44,438 bases of DNA, from assembly GCF_024642405.1 (NCBI RefSeq), contig NZ_JAHEBC010000002.1, forward strand, positions 1 to 44,438. Reading direction: 5' to 3'. Position 1 is the first letter of the stretch; every line of letters starts with the position of its first letter. Below, piece after piece: positions 26,497 through 34,475 of the stretch. The DNA comes from Algoriphagus sp. GTDB taxonomy: Bacteria; Bacteroidota; Bacteroidia; Cytophagales; Cyclobacteriaceae. Position numbers and translations under genes: made by a program. The notes beneath the pieces are model-generated. The model did not search any database, had not been told where the DNA came from, and saw only the letters and a program-made list of their open reading frames with translations.

Positions 26497-27003
26497 ATGA
26501 AAAAACTGATCCTTTTTTCTTTTTTTATTCTTCTCAGTTCGATTGCCTTTTCGCAATCCAAAGACTTTATTTTATTAAAAAGAGGAGCCAATCAAAAATC
26601 CCAAATTCGCTATTACCCTGGAGAAGAGATTACCTACAAAAGCAAGAAAATAGGCTATTTCATTACCGATGTAATTGAAAAGGTAGATCAGGATTTTATC
26701 TACATGAGTGAAAATATTATTTCTCCTTTAGATATTGAAGAAATTGATATTAGACAAAAGGATAAGAGAAATAGAACCTTAAGAGCATTTAACTCATTAA
26801 TCCTCGGAGCTGGTGTTATTTTAGTTTCAGTAGATATGATCAACAGTATATATCACAATGGCGAAATTTCTATTGATAAAGGGGTGGGAGTAACTTCTGG
26901 AATATTATTAGCTACTGGTCTGGCGATGTTACCTTTAAGGTATAAAACCTTCAAACATACAGGTCGAAATCATATTCAAATAATTCTGATGCGAATGGAT
27001 TAA
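26497..27003 (+). CDS. Exported or membrane protein, unknown function
   Basis: A 168-residue protein with a signal peptide (ILFSFFILLSSIAFSQ, cleavage near residue 20). After it comes a basic beta-rich segment (LLKRGANQKSQIRYYPGEEI, YKSKKIGYFITDVIEKVDQ) and then two hydrophobic helices (FNSLILGAGVILVSVDMIN and GVTSGILLATGLAMLPL) before a basic tail. The layout, a small domain outside followed by two inner-membrane helices, recurs in many Bacteroidota hypotheticals. I recognise no family. It lies 53 nt after the ilvE terminator, so it has its own promoter, and 67 nt before prfB. Confidence 0.7.
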   Translation: MKKLILFSFFILLSSIAFSQSKDFILLKRGANQKSQIRYYPGEEITYKSKKIGYFITDVIEKVDQDFIYMSENIISPLDIEEIDIRQKDKRNRTLRAFNSLILGAGVILVSVDMINSIYHNGEISIDKGVGVTSGILLATGLAMLPLRYKTFKHTGRNHIQIILMRMD

Positions 27004-27070
27004 TCAAAATCCTTTAGCATTAACAGATTTTTTTTCTGAATTTTGCCACCTAAATTTCACACCTAGACAG

Positions 27071-28172
27071 ATGACTTCAGAACAACTGAAAGACTTGAAA
27101 GCTCGCACCTCGGCTTTAAGGAGGTATCTTTGACTACGATCGTAAGAAAGCAGAAATAGAAGATTTTGAGGCCGTTTCAGCCCAATCTGACTTTTGGAAT
27201 AATCCGGAAGAAGCAGAAAAAACAATGAAACAAATCCAAGCTCGGAAGACATGGACATCCGCTTTTGAAAACCTCGCAACAATAATTGGAGATCTTGAAG
27301 TACTGTATGAGTTTTACAGTGCCGATGAAGTTTCCGAAGAGGAAATCAAATCAGAATTTGAAAAAGCCAAAAATGTCGTCGAAGAACTCGAACTGAAGAA
27401 AATGCTTTCTTCAGAAGAAGATCAGCTCAATGCAGTTTTGGAAATTAATCCTGGAGCTGGTGGAACAGAAAGTAATGACTGGGCCTCAATCCTCATGAGG
27501 ATGTATATTATGTGGGGAGAAAAAAATGGGTATAAAGTCAGAGAGGTGGACGTTCAGCAAGGGGACGTAGCAGGAATCAAATCCTGTACCCTGGAATTTG
27601 AAGGCCCACTGGCTTATGGATTTTTGAAATCTGAAACAGGAGTGCACCGTTTGGTCCGTATTTCTCCTTTCGACTCTGGAGGAAGACGCCATACCTCATT
27701 TGCATCGGTGTATGCGTACCCTGAAGTTGATGATTCTATCGAAATCGATATTAACCCGGCTGATATTGAATTGCACACTTCCAGATCGGGAGGAGCAGGT
27801 GGTCAAAATGTGAACAAGGTTGAAACCAAAGTTCAATTGACCCATAAGCCAACAGGAATCGTGGTAGTATGTCAGATAGAAAGATCCCAGCTTGCCAACA
27901 GAGAAAAGGCGATGCAGATGTTGAAATCAAGACTATTTCAATTGGAAGTTGAGAAGAGAAATGCTGAAATCGCTAAAATCGAATCTTCTAAATTGAGAGT
28001 GGATTTTGGATCTCAAATAAGAAACTATGTGCTTCACCCTTATAAACTGGTGAAAGACGCAAGGACTGGATTTGAGACTTCCGATACGCAACATGTATTA
28101 GATGGAGGTTTAAATGAATTTATGAAAGCCTATCTCCTAGCACAAAGTGAAGAAGAAGTGAATAAAGAGTAG
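27071..28172 (+). CDS. prfB: Peptide chain release factor 2, programmed +1 frameshift
   Basis: Release factor 2, reading UGA and UAA stop codons. The gene begins at the ATG 27071; after 20 codons an in-frame TGA (27131-27133) interrupts it, and translation continues after skipping base 27131, giving a 366-residue protein (27071-27130 joined to 27132-28172). The frameshifted reading restores [20 protein letters not shown] followed by [15 protein letters not shown], matching RF2. Stop-codon recognition motif Ser198-Pro199-Phe200 is in [15 protein letters not shown], and the peptidyl-tRNA hydrolysis motif GGQ (243-245) in [10 protein letters not shown] start inside the gene at 27225 would lose the N-terminal domain and is rejected. 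The neighbouring genes are unrelated. Confidence 0.97.
27119..27134 (+). promoter_or_regulatory. RF2 autoregulatory +1 frameshift site
   Basis: AGGAGGTATCTTTGAC: a Shine-Dalgarno-like AGGAGG, then the slippery CTT codon, then TGA and C. This is the classical RF2 arrangement: low RF2 lets the ribosome slip on CUU-U and read GAC. A Shine-Dalgarno sequence is notable because most genes in this window lack one. Confidence 0.96.
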
Positions 28173-28230
28173 AGAAGTTTTCAGTCGGTAGTGAAACAGT
28201 GATCAATAGACAGTTGGACAGTTCTGTTTT

Positions 28231-28280
28231 GATTTAAGTCATTTCGACCGAAGAGCTTGCCTGCAGAAGGCAGGAAATCT
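28231..28280 (+). repeat. GTCATTTCGACC-type intergenic repeat, copy 1
   Basis: A 50-bp repeat beginning GATTTAAGTCATTTCGACCG and ending GGAAATCT. It carries an inserted small hairpin TGCCTGCAGAAGGCA. It aligns without gaps to copy 3 with 43 of 50 identical bases. Confidence 0.85.
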
Positions 28281-28305
28281 ATATTATTCTGCTTTGTGTT
28301 TTTTA

Positions 28306-28331
28306 GTCATTTCGACCGGAGGGAGAAATCT
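28306..28331 (+). repeat. GTCATTTCGACC-type intergenic repeat, copy 2 (short form)
   Basis: 26 bp, GTCATTTCGACCGGAGGGAG then AAATCT. It equals copy 1 without the inner 17-bp hairpin insert, showing that the family exists in a short and a long form. Confidence 0.85.
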
Positions 28332-28366
28332 TTGTTAAAAAATTAGATACATAAAGAACAATCATT

Positions 28367-28395
28367 AAGGCTAGGATCGAATCCTGGCCTTTTTT
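28367..28395 (+). terminator. Intrinsic terminator downstream of prfB
   Basis: AAGGCTAGGAT, loop CGA, ATCCTGGCCTT followed by TTTT: an 11-bp stem with one G-U pair. It is about 195 nt past the prfB stop codon, with repeats lying in between. Confidence 0.8.
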
Positions 28396-28430
28396 CTGAT
28401 CACTTTTTTTTCAAAAGTACTAAGGGTCTT

Positions 28431-28480
28431 GATTTAAGTCATTTCGTCTAGGGAGCTTGCCTGCGGAAGGAAGGAAATCT
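28431..28480 (+). repeat. GTCATTTCGACC-type intergenic repeat, copy 3
   Basis: 50 bp, long form. Differs from copy 1 mainly in the central six bases (TCTAGG for ACCGAA), so the flanks are more conserved than the middle. Confidence 0.85.
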
Positions 28481-28498
28481 CTTACTACCCAAAAGAAA

Positions 28499-28615
28499 GA
28501 CCCGGAAGGGGGTCCCATGTTTATAGAAAAGATAAATAATCGAATCTTACGACCCCATCGGGGTCGAATGGGCAGGATATTCCCATAGCTATAAACATAC
28601 AATCCCTTCGGGATT
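28499..28615. repeat. Composite palindromic repeat unit 1 (REP-like)
   Basis: 117 bp with four symmetric elements in order: GACCC/GGGTC hairpin (28499-28514), ATGTTTATAG (28517-28526) whose inverse CTATAAACAT is at 28589-28598, a central GACCCC-ATC-GGGGTC palindrome (28551-28565), and AATCCC-TTC-GGGATT (28601-28615). The outer inverted repeat could close a cruciform or cloverleaf around the central palindrome. The order matches unit 2. Confidence 0.85.
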
Positions 28616-28725
28616 TTGCAGAAGTACAATTTCTAGCCTAGAAAAAATGAAATGCTTAGTTTCGCAAAATAAGCTTTACCTACTAAAAACTATATCAGGC
28701 TAGCACCACAGATAGGATAGTTTTT

Positions 28726-28751
28726 TAGCCTCAGCTTTTAACCTGAGGCTA
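28726..28751. repeat. Isolated 9-bp inverted repeat
   Basis: TAGCCTCAG, 8-nt spacer, CTGAGGCTA. Preceded by a T-run but not followed by one on the plus strand; on the minus strand the arm is followed by AAAAAAC's complement, so TTTTTT lies upstream and not downstream of the hairpin in plus reading. A terminator role on the minus strand is not supported. Confidence 0.6.
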
Positions 28752-28874
28752 GAAATGGGATTGCAATGATGGTTATTGATTTTTCCACAGCTTAAAGCAA
28801 ATCACAACTTAAAAAGTTTGAGATTATAATTCCTTAGATCAAAGTTCGAGATGACAAATCTAGAACAGCTGGAA

Positions 28875-28992
28875 GACCCAGAATGGGTCATATATTTATA
28901 GAAATAGAATTAAGATTAAAATTCGACCCCGATGGGGTCGAATTATGATTAGGCATCGGTAATTCTAAAAATGTGAAATCCCTTTAGGATTT
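28875..28992. repeat. Composite palindromic repeat unit 2 (REP-like)
   Basis: 118 bp with the same order as unit 1: GACCC-AGAAT-GGGTC (28875-28889), TTTATAG, a central 11-bp stem AATTCGACCCC-GAT-GGGGTCGAATT (28920-28944) and AAATCC-CTTTA-GGATTT (28976-28992). The stems are kept while the linkers differ, and the left-right TATAG pairing of unit 1 is lost. Confidence 0.85.
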
Positions 28993-29101
28993 GGTAGAAA
29001 ATCATTTTTCGGCTAAAAAATAAGAAACCCCATTTTTCCAGCCAAAACATGAAAATCTTTTTCATTCATTACCCTAAAGCACGGGGCTACTCATTCATTT
29101 A

Positions 29102-29121
29102 CCCCGGGTTTAAACCCGGGG
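29102..29121. repeat. 20-bp perfect GC-rich palindrome
   Basis: CCCCGGGTTTAAACCCGGGG, a perfect palindrome without a spacer, in an otherwise AT-rich gap. GC-rich palindromes of this sort recur between genes in Bacteroidota; an AAGCACGGGGCT word lies 30 nt before. Confidence 0.9.
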
Positions 29122-29225
29122 ATATGGAATTCCTTTCATTAGAGATTCTTGTCTCTTGATTCTTGTTACTAATGTCTTGCTACTTGATTCTCTATCCCAA
29201 CCTTTTTTCTTAATTTCGAGGCCTG

Positions 29226-30407
29226 ATGCGCATCCTCCCCTCCTTTTTTACGCTTGATTTTTTTCTCCTTTGCTTAAGTTCCTTTTTATTTTTTTCATCC
29301 TTCAATATGATTATCCCTGAATTACCAGCCTATTTAAGTTCGCTGGGTGGTGAAGAATATAAAGGATTAATCATTTCATTATTTACTCTTTCGGCAGGTT
29401 TGTCAAGACCATTTAGCGGCAAGCTGGCGGATACCGTCGGTAGAAAACCTGTAATGGTCTTTGGAGCCACGGTTTGTTTTATCTCTGGGCTTCTTTATCC
29501 TATTTTAAGTTTTGTTGGAGGTTTCCTTTTCTTAAGATTCCTCCATGGCTTTTCTACCGGATTTACCCCTACAGGGATCTCTGCCTATGTTGCTGATATC
29601 ATCCCTTATCAGAAACGAGGAGAAGCATTAGGTCTTCAGTCGCTTTTCGGCTCTTTAGGAATGGCAGCAGGACCAGCTATTGGCGGATGGATTGCTACTT
29701 TTTGGCCCATTGAAATCTTATTCTATTGTTCCGCTTTTACCTCTATACTTTCAATCCTGATCATAATCAGATTAAAAGAAACTTTACAAAATCGGGAAAA
29801 AGTATCTCCTCAATTATTCAAGCTAAAAAAAGGTGAAATTATTGAAAAAAGAGTCATTCTTCCTTCTATTGTTCTCCTGCTCTGTGTGTTTTCTTTTGGA
29901 ACAGTCCTTACAATTATCCCTGATTTTTCAAGCTATCTGGGAATTCAAAATAAGGGATTGTTTTTTGCGGTTTTCACTATCTCTTCTTTAGGCATTAGAT
30001 TACTCGCAGGAAGAGTCTCTGATAAATTTGGAAGAATCCCTGTTCTGAGAGTGGCGAGTCTTTTGATGGTTTTAGCAATGATTTCCATTGCTTTTTCAAC
30101 GGACAAAACCTTTTTCTTGACTTCGGGAGTACTTTTTGGTTCAGCCGTTGGAATGTATAGTCCCACAGTGACTGCCTGGGTTGTTGATTTATCCTTAGAT
30201 AATTTTAGAGGAAGAGCCCTTGCTACCATGTATATAGCATTAGAGGCAGGAATAGGCATTGGAGCAATTGTCTCTGGCTTCTTGTTTTCCAATCAGCCAG
30301 AGAACTTTAATTTGGTATTCTTGACAGCAGCTGGGTTTGCATTTATAGCATTTATACTATTACTTTTCTCAAGAAGAAATGGCAAACTCAGTCTATCATT
30401 TTATTGA
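29226..30407 (+). CDS. MFS transporter
   Basis: A 393-residue major facilitator superfamily protein with twelve predicted membrane helices. The motif-A-like segment GKLADTVGRKPVMVFG lies between helices 2 and 3, repeated in the second half as AGRVSDKFGRIPVLR, and the motif-C-like GMAAGPAIGGWIA in helix 5 points to an antiporter/exporter type. The N-terminus begins with a membrane helix, without signal peptide. Substrate is not identifiable. It comes directly after the repeat region, and its 3' end overlaps the convergent M24 peptidase gene by 7 nt. Confidence 0.92.
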   Translation: MRILPSFFTLDFFLLCLSSFLFFSSFNMIIPELPAYLSSLGGEEYKGLIISLFTLSAGLSRPFSGKLADTVGRKPVMVFGATVCFISGLLYPILSFVGGFLFLRFLHGFSTGFTPTGISAYVADIIPYQKRGEALGLQSLFGSLGMAAGPAIGGWIATFWPIEILFYCSAFTSILSILIIIRLKETLQNREKVSPQLFKLKKGEIIEKRVILPSIVLLLCVFSFGTVLTIIPDFSSYLGIQNKGLFFAVFTISSLGIRLLAGRVSDKFGRIPVLRVASLLMVLAMISIAFSTDKTFFLTSGVLFGSAVGMYSPTVTAWVVDLSLDNFRGRALATMYIALEAGIGIGAIVSGFLFSNQPENFNLVFLTAAGFAFIAFILLLFSRRNGKLSLSFY

Positions 30408-31753
30408 TTCAGATAATTTGTAATTCTTGGGATAGCTAAGATTTTTTTCTGGCGACCATTGAAATAATGTACTTTTTCACCATCGAATAAAGCACCTTCC
30501 TCCAGCATAATTCTCACTTCTTTGTTCCACTCCTCCACAAAAACAACCGCATTAAGTTCAATAGCATAGCCTGTATTTGCATGAAGTGGAAAATCTCCGG
30601 CACCTGGGGTATCTCCTTGGTTATCCCACATTCCTATGGTGGGACCAGCTGAGTGACCATAATATCCCAGTGGATGGGTATAAATGCTTCCATTTATCCC
30701 TTCGGCATCCATTTGCTTCCTAGACTCTCTAAGAATCTCATTCCCAGTTCTACCTAAGACAAAATTTTGAGTCAATATATCCTGAACCCGATTTCCAGCC
30801 TCAAAAGCCTTTTGTAAAAATTCAGGAACTTCCGTTTCCCCAAATTTCAATACATAAGCCATTTCTTGAGTATCAGTATTCAATCTGAGATAGGTAATAC
30901 CAAAATCTATGTGAAGAAGATCCCCTGGCATAATTACTTGAGAAGCAGGTTTGCTGGCAAAAGACCTATTTGCTTCCTGAGAGGCAGGATCAGGTCGTTG
31001 AATATCAACTGAAGGATGAAACCAAGTATCAAGTTTCATTGATTTAATTTTCTCTCTATACCACCAAACCACATCATCTGTGGTTGTGACGCCAGGTGTA
31101 ATTACGCTTTCTGATAAACCCTCTTGAACAATCTGATGCGCTATCTCCTGAATATGACGATAGGTTGCAATCTCAGAAGAAGTTCTGGTTTCAAGCCATC
31201 TTACTGCCAACGTTTGGGCAGAAACTATATTTGGTTTAAGGTTTTCAGGAAGATAATCATGAAAAATCTGATATTCATTCATAGTCAATCCATCTGCATG
31301 ACCATAATCTTTGGCATAATTCAATCCAATCTTTTTCGGATTTTTGGCTCTAATCAAATCCATTAGGGCTTCCCATTGATCTGGTTGACTTTCTGGATCC
31401 CAAGCTCTCTTAAATGCTTTTCCTACATCATACCTTGCCACTGCGTAAGTTTCTACCGCTGCATTTGGAGCAGGTTGATACATGACTAAAATGGTTCTCC
31501 TTCGAGCTGCCATCCATGTTGCAGGAAGAAGTTTTCGAATCACCGGATCTTCATTATACTCTCTTGAAATCACAACCCACATATCAATCCCAGTCTCTGT
31601 CATAAGTTCGGGTAGAAGGTTTGTGATCCTATCATCTAACCAACCATCAATAACTTCTGCTTGCTCTCTCTGGGTGAGAACTGCGAAATCCTGTGCAGAA
31701 ACACTTTGAAAAACTAATAGCACGAATACCAGTGCAAGAAAATTTTTAATCAT
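30401..31753 (-). CDS. Secreted M24 family metallopeptidase (Xaa-Pro aminopeptidase-like)
   Basis: A 450-residue exported peptidase starting at ATG 31753. The longer TTG-started frame is rejected because a clear signal peptide MIKNFLALVFVLLVFQSVSA begins at that ATG. The C-terminal pita-bread domain carries the five metal ligands expected in M24: Asp in LLHIDFGITY, Asp in NTDTQEMAYV, His in YGHSAGPTIGMW, Glu in YAIELNAVVF and Glu in IMLEEGALFDG. The N-terminal half has a creatinase-like fold (TGIDMWVVISREYNEDPV). Relatives release the N-terminal residue before proline; here it would act in the periplasm. It follows the MATE gene on the same strand (68-nt gap). Confidence 0.9.
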   Translation of the reverse strand: MIKNFLALVFVLLVFQSVSAQDFAVLTQREQAEVIDGWLDDRITNLLPELMTETGIDMWVVISREYNEDPVIRKLLPATWMAARRRTILVMYQPAPNAAVETYAVARYDVGKAFKRAWDPESQPDQWEALMDLIRAKNPKKIGLNYAKDYGHADGLTMNEYQIFHDYLPENLKPNIVSAQTLAVRWLETRTSSEIATYRHIQEIAHQIVQEGLSESVITPGVTTTDDVVWWYREKIKSMKLDTWFHPSVDIQRPDPASQEANRSFASKPASQVIMPGDLLHIDFGITYLRLNTDTQEMAYVLKFGETEVPEFLQKAFEAGNRVQDILTQNFVLGRTGNEILRESRKQMDAEGINGSIYTHPLGYYGHSAGPTIGMWDNQGDTPGAGDFPLHANTGYAIELNAVVFVEEWNKEVRIMLEEGALFDGEKVHYFNGRQKKILAIPRITNYLNQ

Positions 31754-31821
31754 ATCAAGAATATTTAATTCGTTAATATAATTCAATATTCTTTCCAAGA
31801 GGATAAAAATGAAATGAAAGG

Positions 31822-33180
31822 TTAAACTATTGGTAATACTGGCTTGGATAGCATTATTCTCTTTTGGCTTAGTTTTCTGAATCTGAAGTAAAGTAGGAAG
31901 GCTGTAATGCTGAGTCCAATCAATAATCCATACCAAATTCCTTTTTCTGCATAGTCAAATTTAAAAGCCAAAAGGTATCCAAGTGGCAGTCCTATTACCC
32001 AATAAGCAACCAAGGTCACCAGAGTTGGTATTTTCACATCTTCCATCCCTCTCAATACGCCTAATCCTATCACTTGTGCACCATCAGATAACTGAAATAA
32101 CCCTGCAATAATCAACAGTGAAGCTGAAAGAGAAATAACCTCTGGATCATCTATATAGAGAGTTGGCAGGTAGGTTCGAAATATGATAAATATCAAAGCC
32201 GTTGTAAACATGAAAATCATGGCCATGGCATAAACAACCATTCCAGCTTCTTTCATTGCTTTGAAATTACCCCTTCCAATCTGATTACTTACCCGGATCA
32301 TACCAGCCGTAGAAAGGCCCGCTGCCATCATATAACTTATTGACGCCAAATTCAATGCAATTTGGTGTCCAGCCAAAGCATTTACTCCTAACCAACCCAT
32401 CATAATTGCTGCAGAACTAAAGGCACTTACTTCAAAAATATATTGGAAACCTGTTGGTATTCCTACATTAAGAATTCGACTAAACATAGGTAAGCTCCAG
32501 TTTTTGAGCCACATGGAAAGATGAAAAACTTGATATCGCTTAGACTTTAGGACGTACCAGCCCATCATAATAGGCATTAATAATCTTGAAATTAAGGTAG
32601 CCCATCCAGCACCTAATAGTCCCATTTCAGGGGCACCTAATTTCCCAAAAATCAATACCCAGTTAAGAAAAACATTAACCAGATTGCAAAAAATGGTAAT
32701 ATACATTGCCTGTTTGGTCTGCGATAAACCCTCCGCAAATTGCTTGAAGGTTTGAAAAATCATGAAAGGAAATAAAGATGCTGTAATAATAAACAGGTAT
32801 GGCACTGTCAATGCCACTACATCATCGGGTTGATCTAAAAAATGCAAGCCCTGTACTATAATTAGGACAAATGAAGTAAGTAAAAAACTGGTAAAAATAT
32901 TTATCCAAAGACTATGTTGAAACAAATTGAAGATTCTCTTATTTTTTCCTTTTCCTTCAGCTACAGAAACCAAAGGAGTAACTCCCATTGAAACCCCCAT
33001 TCCAAACATCAGAATTACAAAAAAAATACTGTTCCCTAAGGACGCAGCAGCAAGGGGTAATGCTCCCAGTCTACCTACCATCATAGAATCCGCAACGCCA
33101 ACGGAAACTTGCCCCAGTTGGCTAAGCATGACTGGAAAAGCAAGATTGAAAGTGATTCGGAAATGATCCTTAATCGTCAT
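31822..33180 (-). CDS. MATE family efflux transporter
   Basis: A 452-residue protein with twelve hydrophobic segments and the two-fold repeat of multidrug and toxic compound extrusion proteins. The N-terminal LAFPVMLSQLGQVSVGVADS with MVGRLGALPLAAASLGNSIF and, in the second half, VGIPTGFQYIFEVSAFSSAA with GWLGVNALAGHQIALNLASI are hallmark segments of the NorM branch. Such proteins export cationic compounds using Na+ or H+ gradients. The ATG comes 3 nt after the stop of the Nudix gene, so the two are co-translated. Confidence 0.94.
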   Translation of the reverse strand: MTIKDHFRITFNLAFPVMLSQLGQVSVGVADSMMVGRLGALPLAAASLGNSIFFVILMFGMGVSMGVTPLVSVAEGKGKNKRIFNLFQHSLWINIFTSFLLTSFVLIIVQGLHFLDQPDDVVALTVPYLFIITASLFPFMIFQTFKQFAEGLSQTKQAMYITIFCNLVNVFLNWVLIFGKLGAPEMGLLGAGWATLISRLLMPIMMGWYVLKSKRYQVFHLSMWLKNWSLPMFSRILNVGIPTGFQYIFEVSAFSSAAIMMGWLGVNALAGHQIALNLASISYMMAAGLSTAGMIRVSNQIGRGNFKAMKEAGMVVYAMAMIFMFTTALIFIIFRTYLPTLYIDDPEVISLSASLLIIAGLFQLSDGAQVIGLGVLRGMEDVKIPTLVTLVAYWVIGLPLGYLLAFKFDYAEKGIWYGLLIGLSITAFLLYFRFRKLSQKRIMLSKPVLPIV

Positions 33181-33183
33181 TAG

Positions 33184-33726
33184 TTATACTCCTAAAATAC
33201 GCGCTACCTTTAGGATACCCGCAATACTGATTCCATCTGTAATTTCACCATTTAAAACCATTTCGAGTGCTTTTTTGAATGGTAGTTTTTTAATGCTTAA
33301 TACCTCTGTTTCTTCAAATTCAGTTTCTCCTTCTTCAAGATCTTCCGCTAGGAAAACAAACCCTTCCTCATCGGTTACAGAATTGGAAGTATGAATTCTT
33401 AATACTTCGGTCCATTTTTGAGCTTTCATACCGGTTTCTTCCTTAAGCTCTCTTTTTGCACTTTCCAAAATATCAACTTCTAAAGGCCCTCCTCCCATCG
33501 GAATCTCCCAGGAATAGCAATCTAAAGGATACCGGTATTGCCCAATAAGCCAAGTATTTCCCTGACTATCAACCGGGATTATGCCCAAAGCTTTATTTTT
33601 AAATTGGACTTTACCATAGATACCTGGATTTCCAGCTGGATTTATTACTTCATGCTCCTCTACTTTGATCCATGGATTTTCATAGATCTCTTTTATTTTT
33701 TGGGTTTTCCAAGGGTTTTGTTCCAT
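33184..33726 (-). CDS. Nudix hydrolase (ADP-ribose pyrophosphatase-like)
   Basis: A 180-residue Nudix enzyme started at ATG 33726 (MEQNPWKTQ). A GTG eleven codons upstream would place the start inside a transcription terminator and is rejected. The Nudix box MGGGPLEVDILESAKRELKE followed by ETGM has the classic G-x5-E-x7-RE-x2-EE-like spacing. The N-terminal IKEIYENPWIKVEEHEVINP, YGKVQFKNKALGIIPVDSQG and VGQYRYPLDCYSWEIP segments are those of ADP-ribose or GDP-mannose pyrophosphatases. It cleaves a nucleoside-diphosphate linked moiety. First gene of the unit that continues with MATE and M24. Confidence 0.9.
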   Translation of the reverse strand: MEQNPWKTQKIKEIYENPWIKVEEHEVINPAGNPGIYGKVQFKNKALGIIPVDSQGNTWLIGQYRYPLDCYSWEIPMGGGPLEVDILESAKRELKEETGMKAQKWTEVLRIHTSNSVTDEEGFVFLAEDLEEGETEFEETEVLSIKKLPFKKALEMVLNGEITDGISIAGILKVARILGV

Positions 33727-33739
33727 ACTATTCAAAAAA

Positions 33740-33765
33740 AAAGGGGTGACAGATAGCACCCCTTT
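33740..33765 (-). terminator. Intrinsic terminator of the Lrp gene
   Basis: On the minus strand AAAGGGGTG, 8-nt loop, CACCCCTTT followed by TTTTTT. It lies 19 nt after the Lrp stop codon. Confidence 0.88.
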
Positions 33766-33783
33766 AATAATCTTTATTAATTC

Positions 33784-34266
33784 TTACGCAGGGATTGGCA
33801 AAACTTTCGAATCTTTGAACGTAGACAAAATCACCATTGACTGCATTGAATCTACTTCTTTGATTTCAGAAACTTTCTCCAACATTAGTTTTTGATAAGC
33901 AGTAATATCTTTAGAAATAATTTTAAGGATAAAATCTCCTGTACCGGTTATATGATGACACTCGATCACTTCAGGAATTCCATTAATTTCCTTCATGAAT
34001 GCATCAATATTCCCTTTATTATGTCCGATCAAACTTACTAATACAAATGTGCTTACCCCTAAACCTATTTTTTCTGGATCAAGTTTAGCATGATAGCTCT
34101 TAATAATCCCAGATTGCTCTAATTTTTTCACTCTCTCTAAAGTAGGTGCAGGTGAAAGTCCAATGTCTTTGGATAGTTGAGCGTTTGTAATTTTAGCATT
34201 ACCCTGAAGAATTTCCAGAATTCTTCTATCAATTTTATCAAATTTAATTCTTACGCTATTATCCAT
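33784..34266 (-). CDS. Lrp/AsnC family transcriptional regulator
   Basis: A 160-residue regulator. Residues about 8-60 form the winged helix-turn-helix (IDRRILEILQGNAKITNAQL, DIGLSPAPTLERVKKLEQSG), and residues about 75-150 the RAM ligand-binding domain (VSTFVLVSLIGHNKGNIDAF, VIECHHITGTGDFILKIISK). Lrp/AsnC proteins form octamers or larger and respond to amino acids. TAATTTTG at 34298-34305 lies 32 nt before the start. The target genes are not known; ilvE, an obvious candidate, is 8 kb away. Confidence 0.95.
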   Translation of the reverse strand: MDNSVRIKFDKIDRRILEILQGNAKITNAQLSKDIGLSPAPTLERVKKLEQSGIIKSYHAKLDPEKIGLGVSTFVLVSLIGHNKGNIDAFMKEINGIPEVIECHHITGTGDFILKIISKDITAYQKLMLEKVSEIKEVDSMQSMVILSTFKDSKVLPIPA

Positions 34267-34297
34267 GATTTCCTTTTTTACAAAATTTTCTGTTGTG

Positions 34298-34305
34298 CAA
34301 AATTA
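34298..34305 (-). promoter_or_regulatory. Possible -7 box of the Lrp gene
   Basis: TAATTTTG on the minus strand, a full TAnnTTTG match 32 nt before the start codon. The -33 element is not convincing. Confidence 0.45.
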
Positions 34306-34475
34306 TAATAATTGCTTAAAATTTTAAAGCGTTACAATTTATTTTAATACTCAAATTCGAAATTTTATTAATAAAACAAAGGCTTTTGACAAAGATTCCT
34401 ACAAAAATACCTCAGCTCTACAAAAATATTCAAATTTTCTCTTGTACTACCATGGAAATTACGAGAGAAATTAAT

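Larger units (their letters stand above)
28173..29225. other. Gene-free kilobase with palindromic repeats
   Basis: No convincing coding region on either strand. It contains three copies of a GTCATTTCGACC repeat, two copies of a 117-118-bp composite palindrome unit, a terminator, a TAGCCTCAG/CTGAGGCTA hairpin (28726-28751) and a 20-bp perfect palindrome, each listed separately. The last 80 nt before the MFS gene carry tandem-like TTGATTCTTG/CTTGATTCT words (29150-29192). No transposase is present. Confidence 0.8.

Noticed and set aside
27225-28172. Internal start for RF2 at 27225
   Set aside because: It would remove the N-terminal domain; the upstream reading with the +1 frameshift gives a normal-length RF2.
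28420-28629. 69-codon minus-strand frame in the repeat region
   Set aside because: It reads straight through composite repeat unit 1 and the end of a GTCATTTCGACC repeat, so it is translation of palindromic DNA.
28173-29225. CRISPR array in the repeat-rich kilobase
   Set aside because: The repeats are few, unequal in spacing and palindromic, with no constant-length spacers and no cas genes.
31754-31936. 61-codon N-terminal extension of the M24 peptidase
   Set aside because: It begins with TTG, overlaps the end of the MATE gene, and would bury a strong signal peptide that starts at the ATG 31753.
33727-33759. GTG-started extension of the Nudix protein
   Set aside because: It runs through the terminator of the Lrp gene; ATG 33726 gives the family's usual N-terminus.
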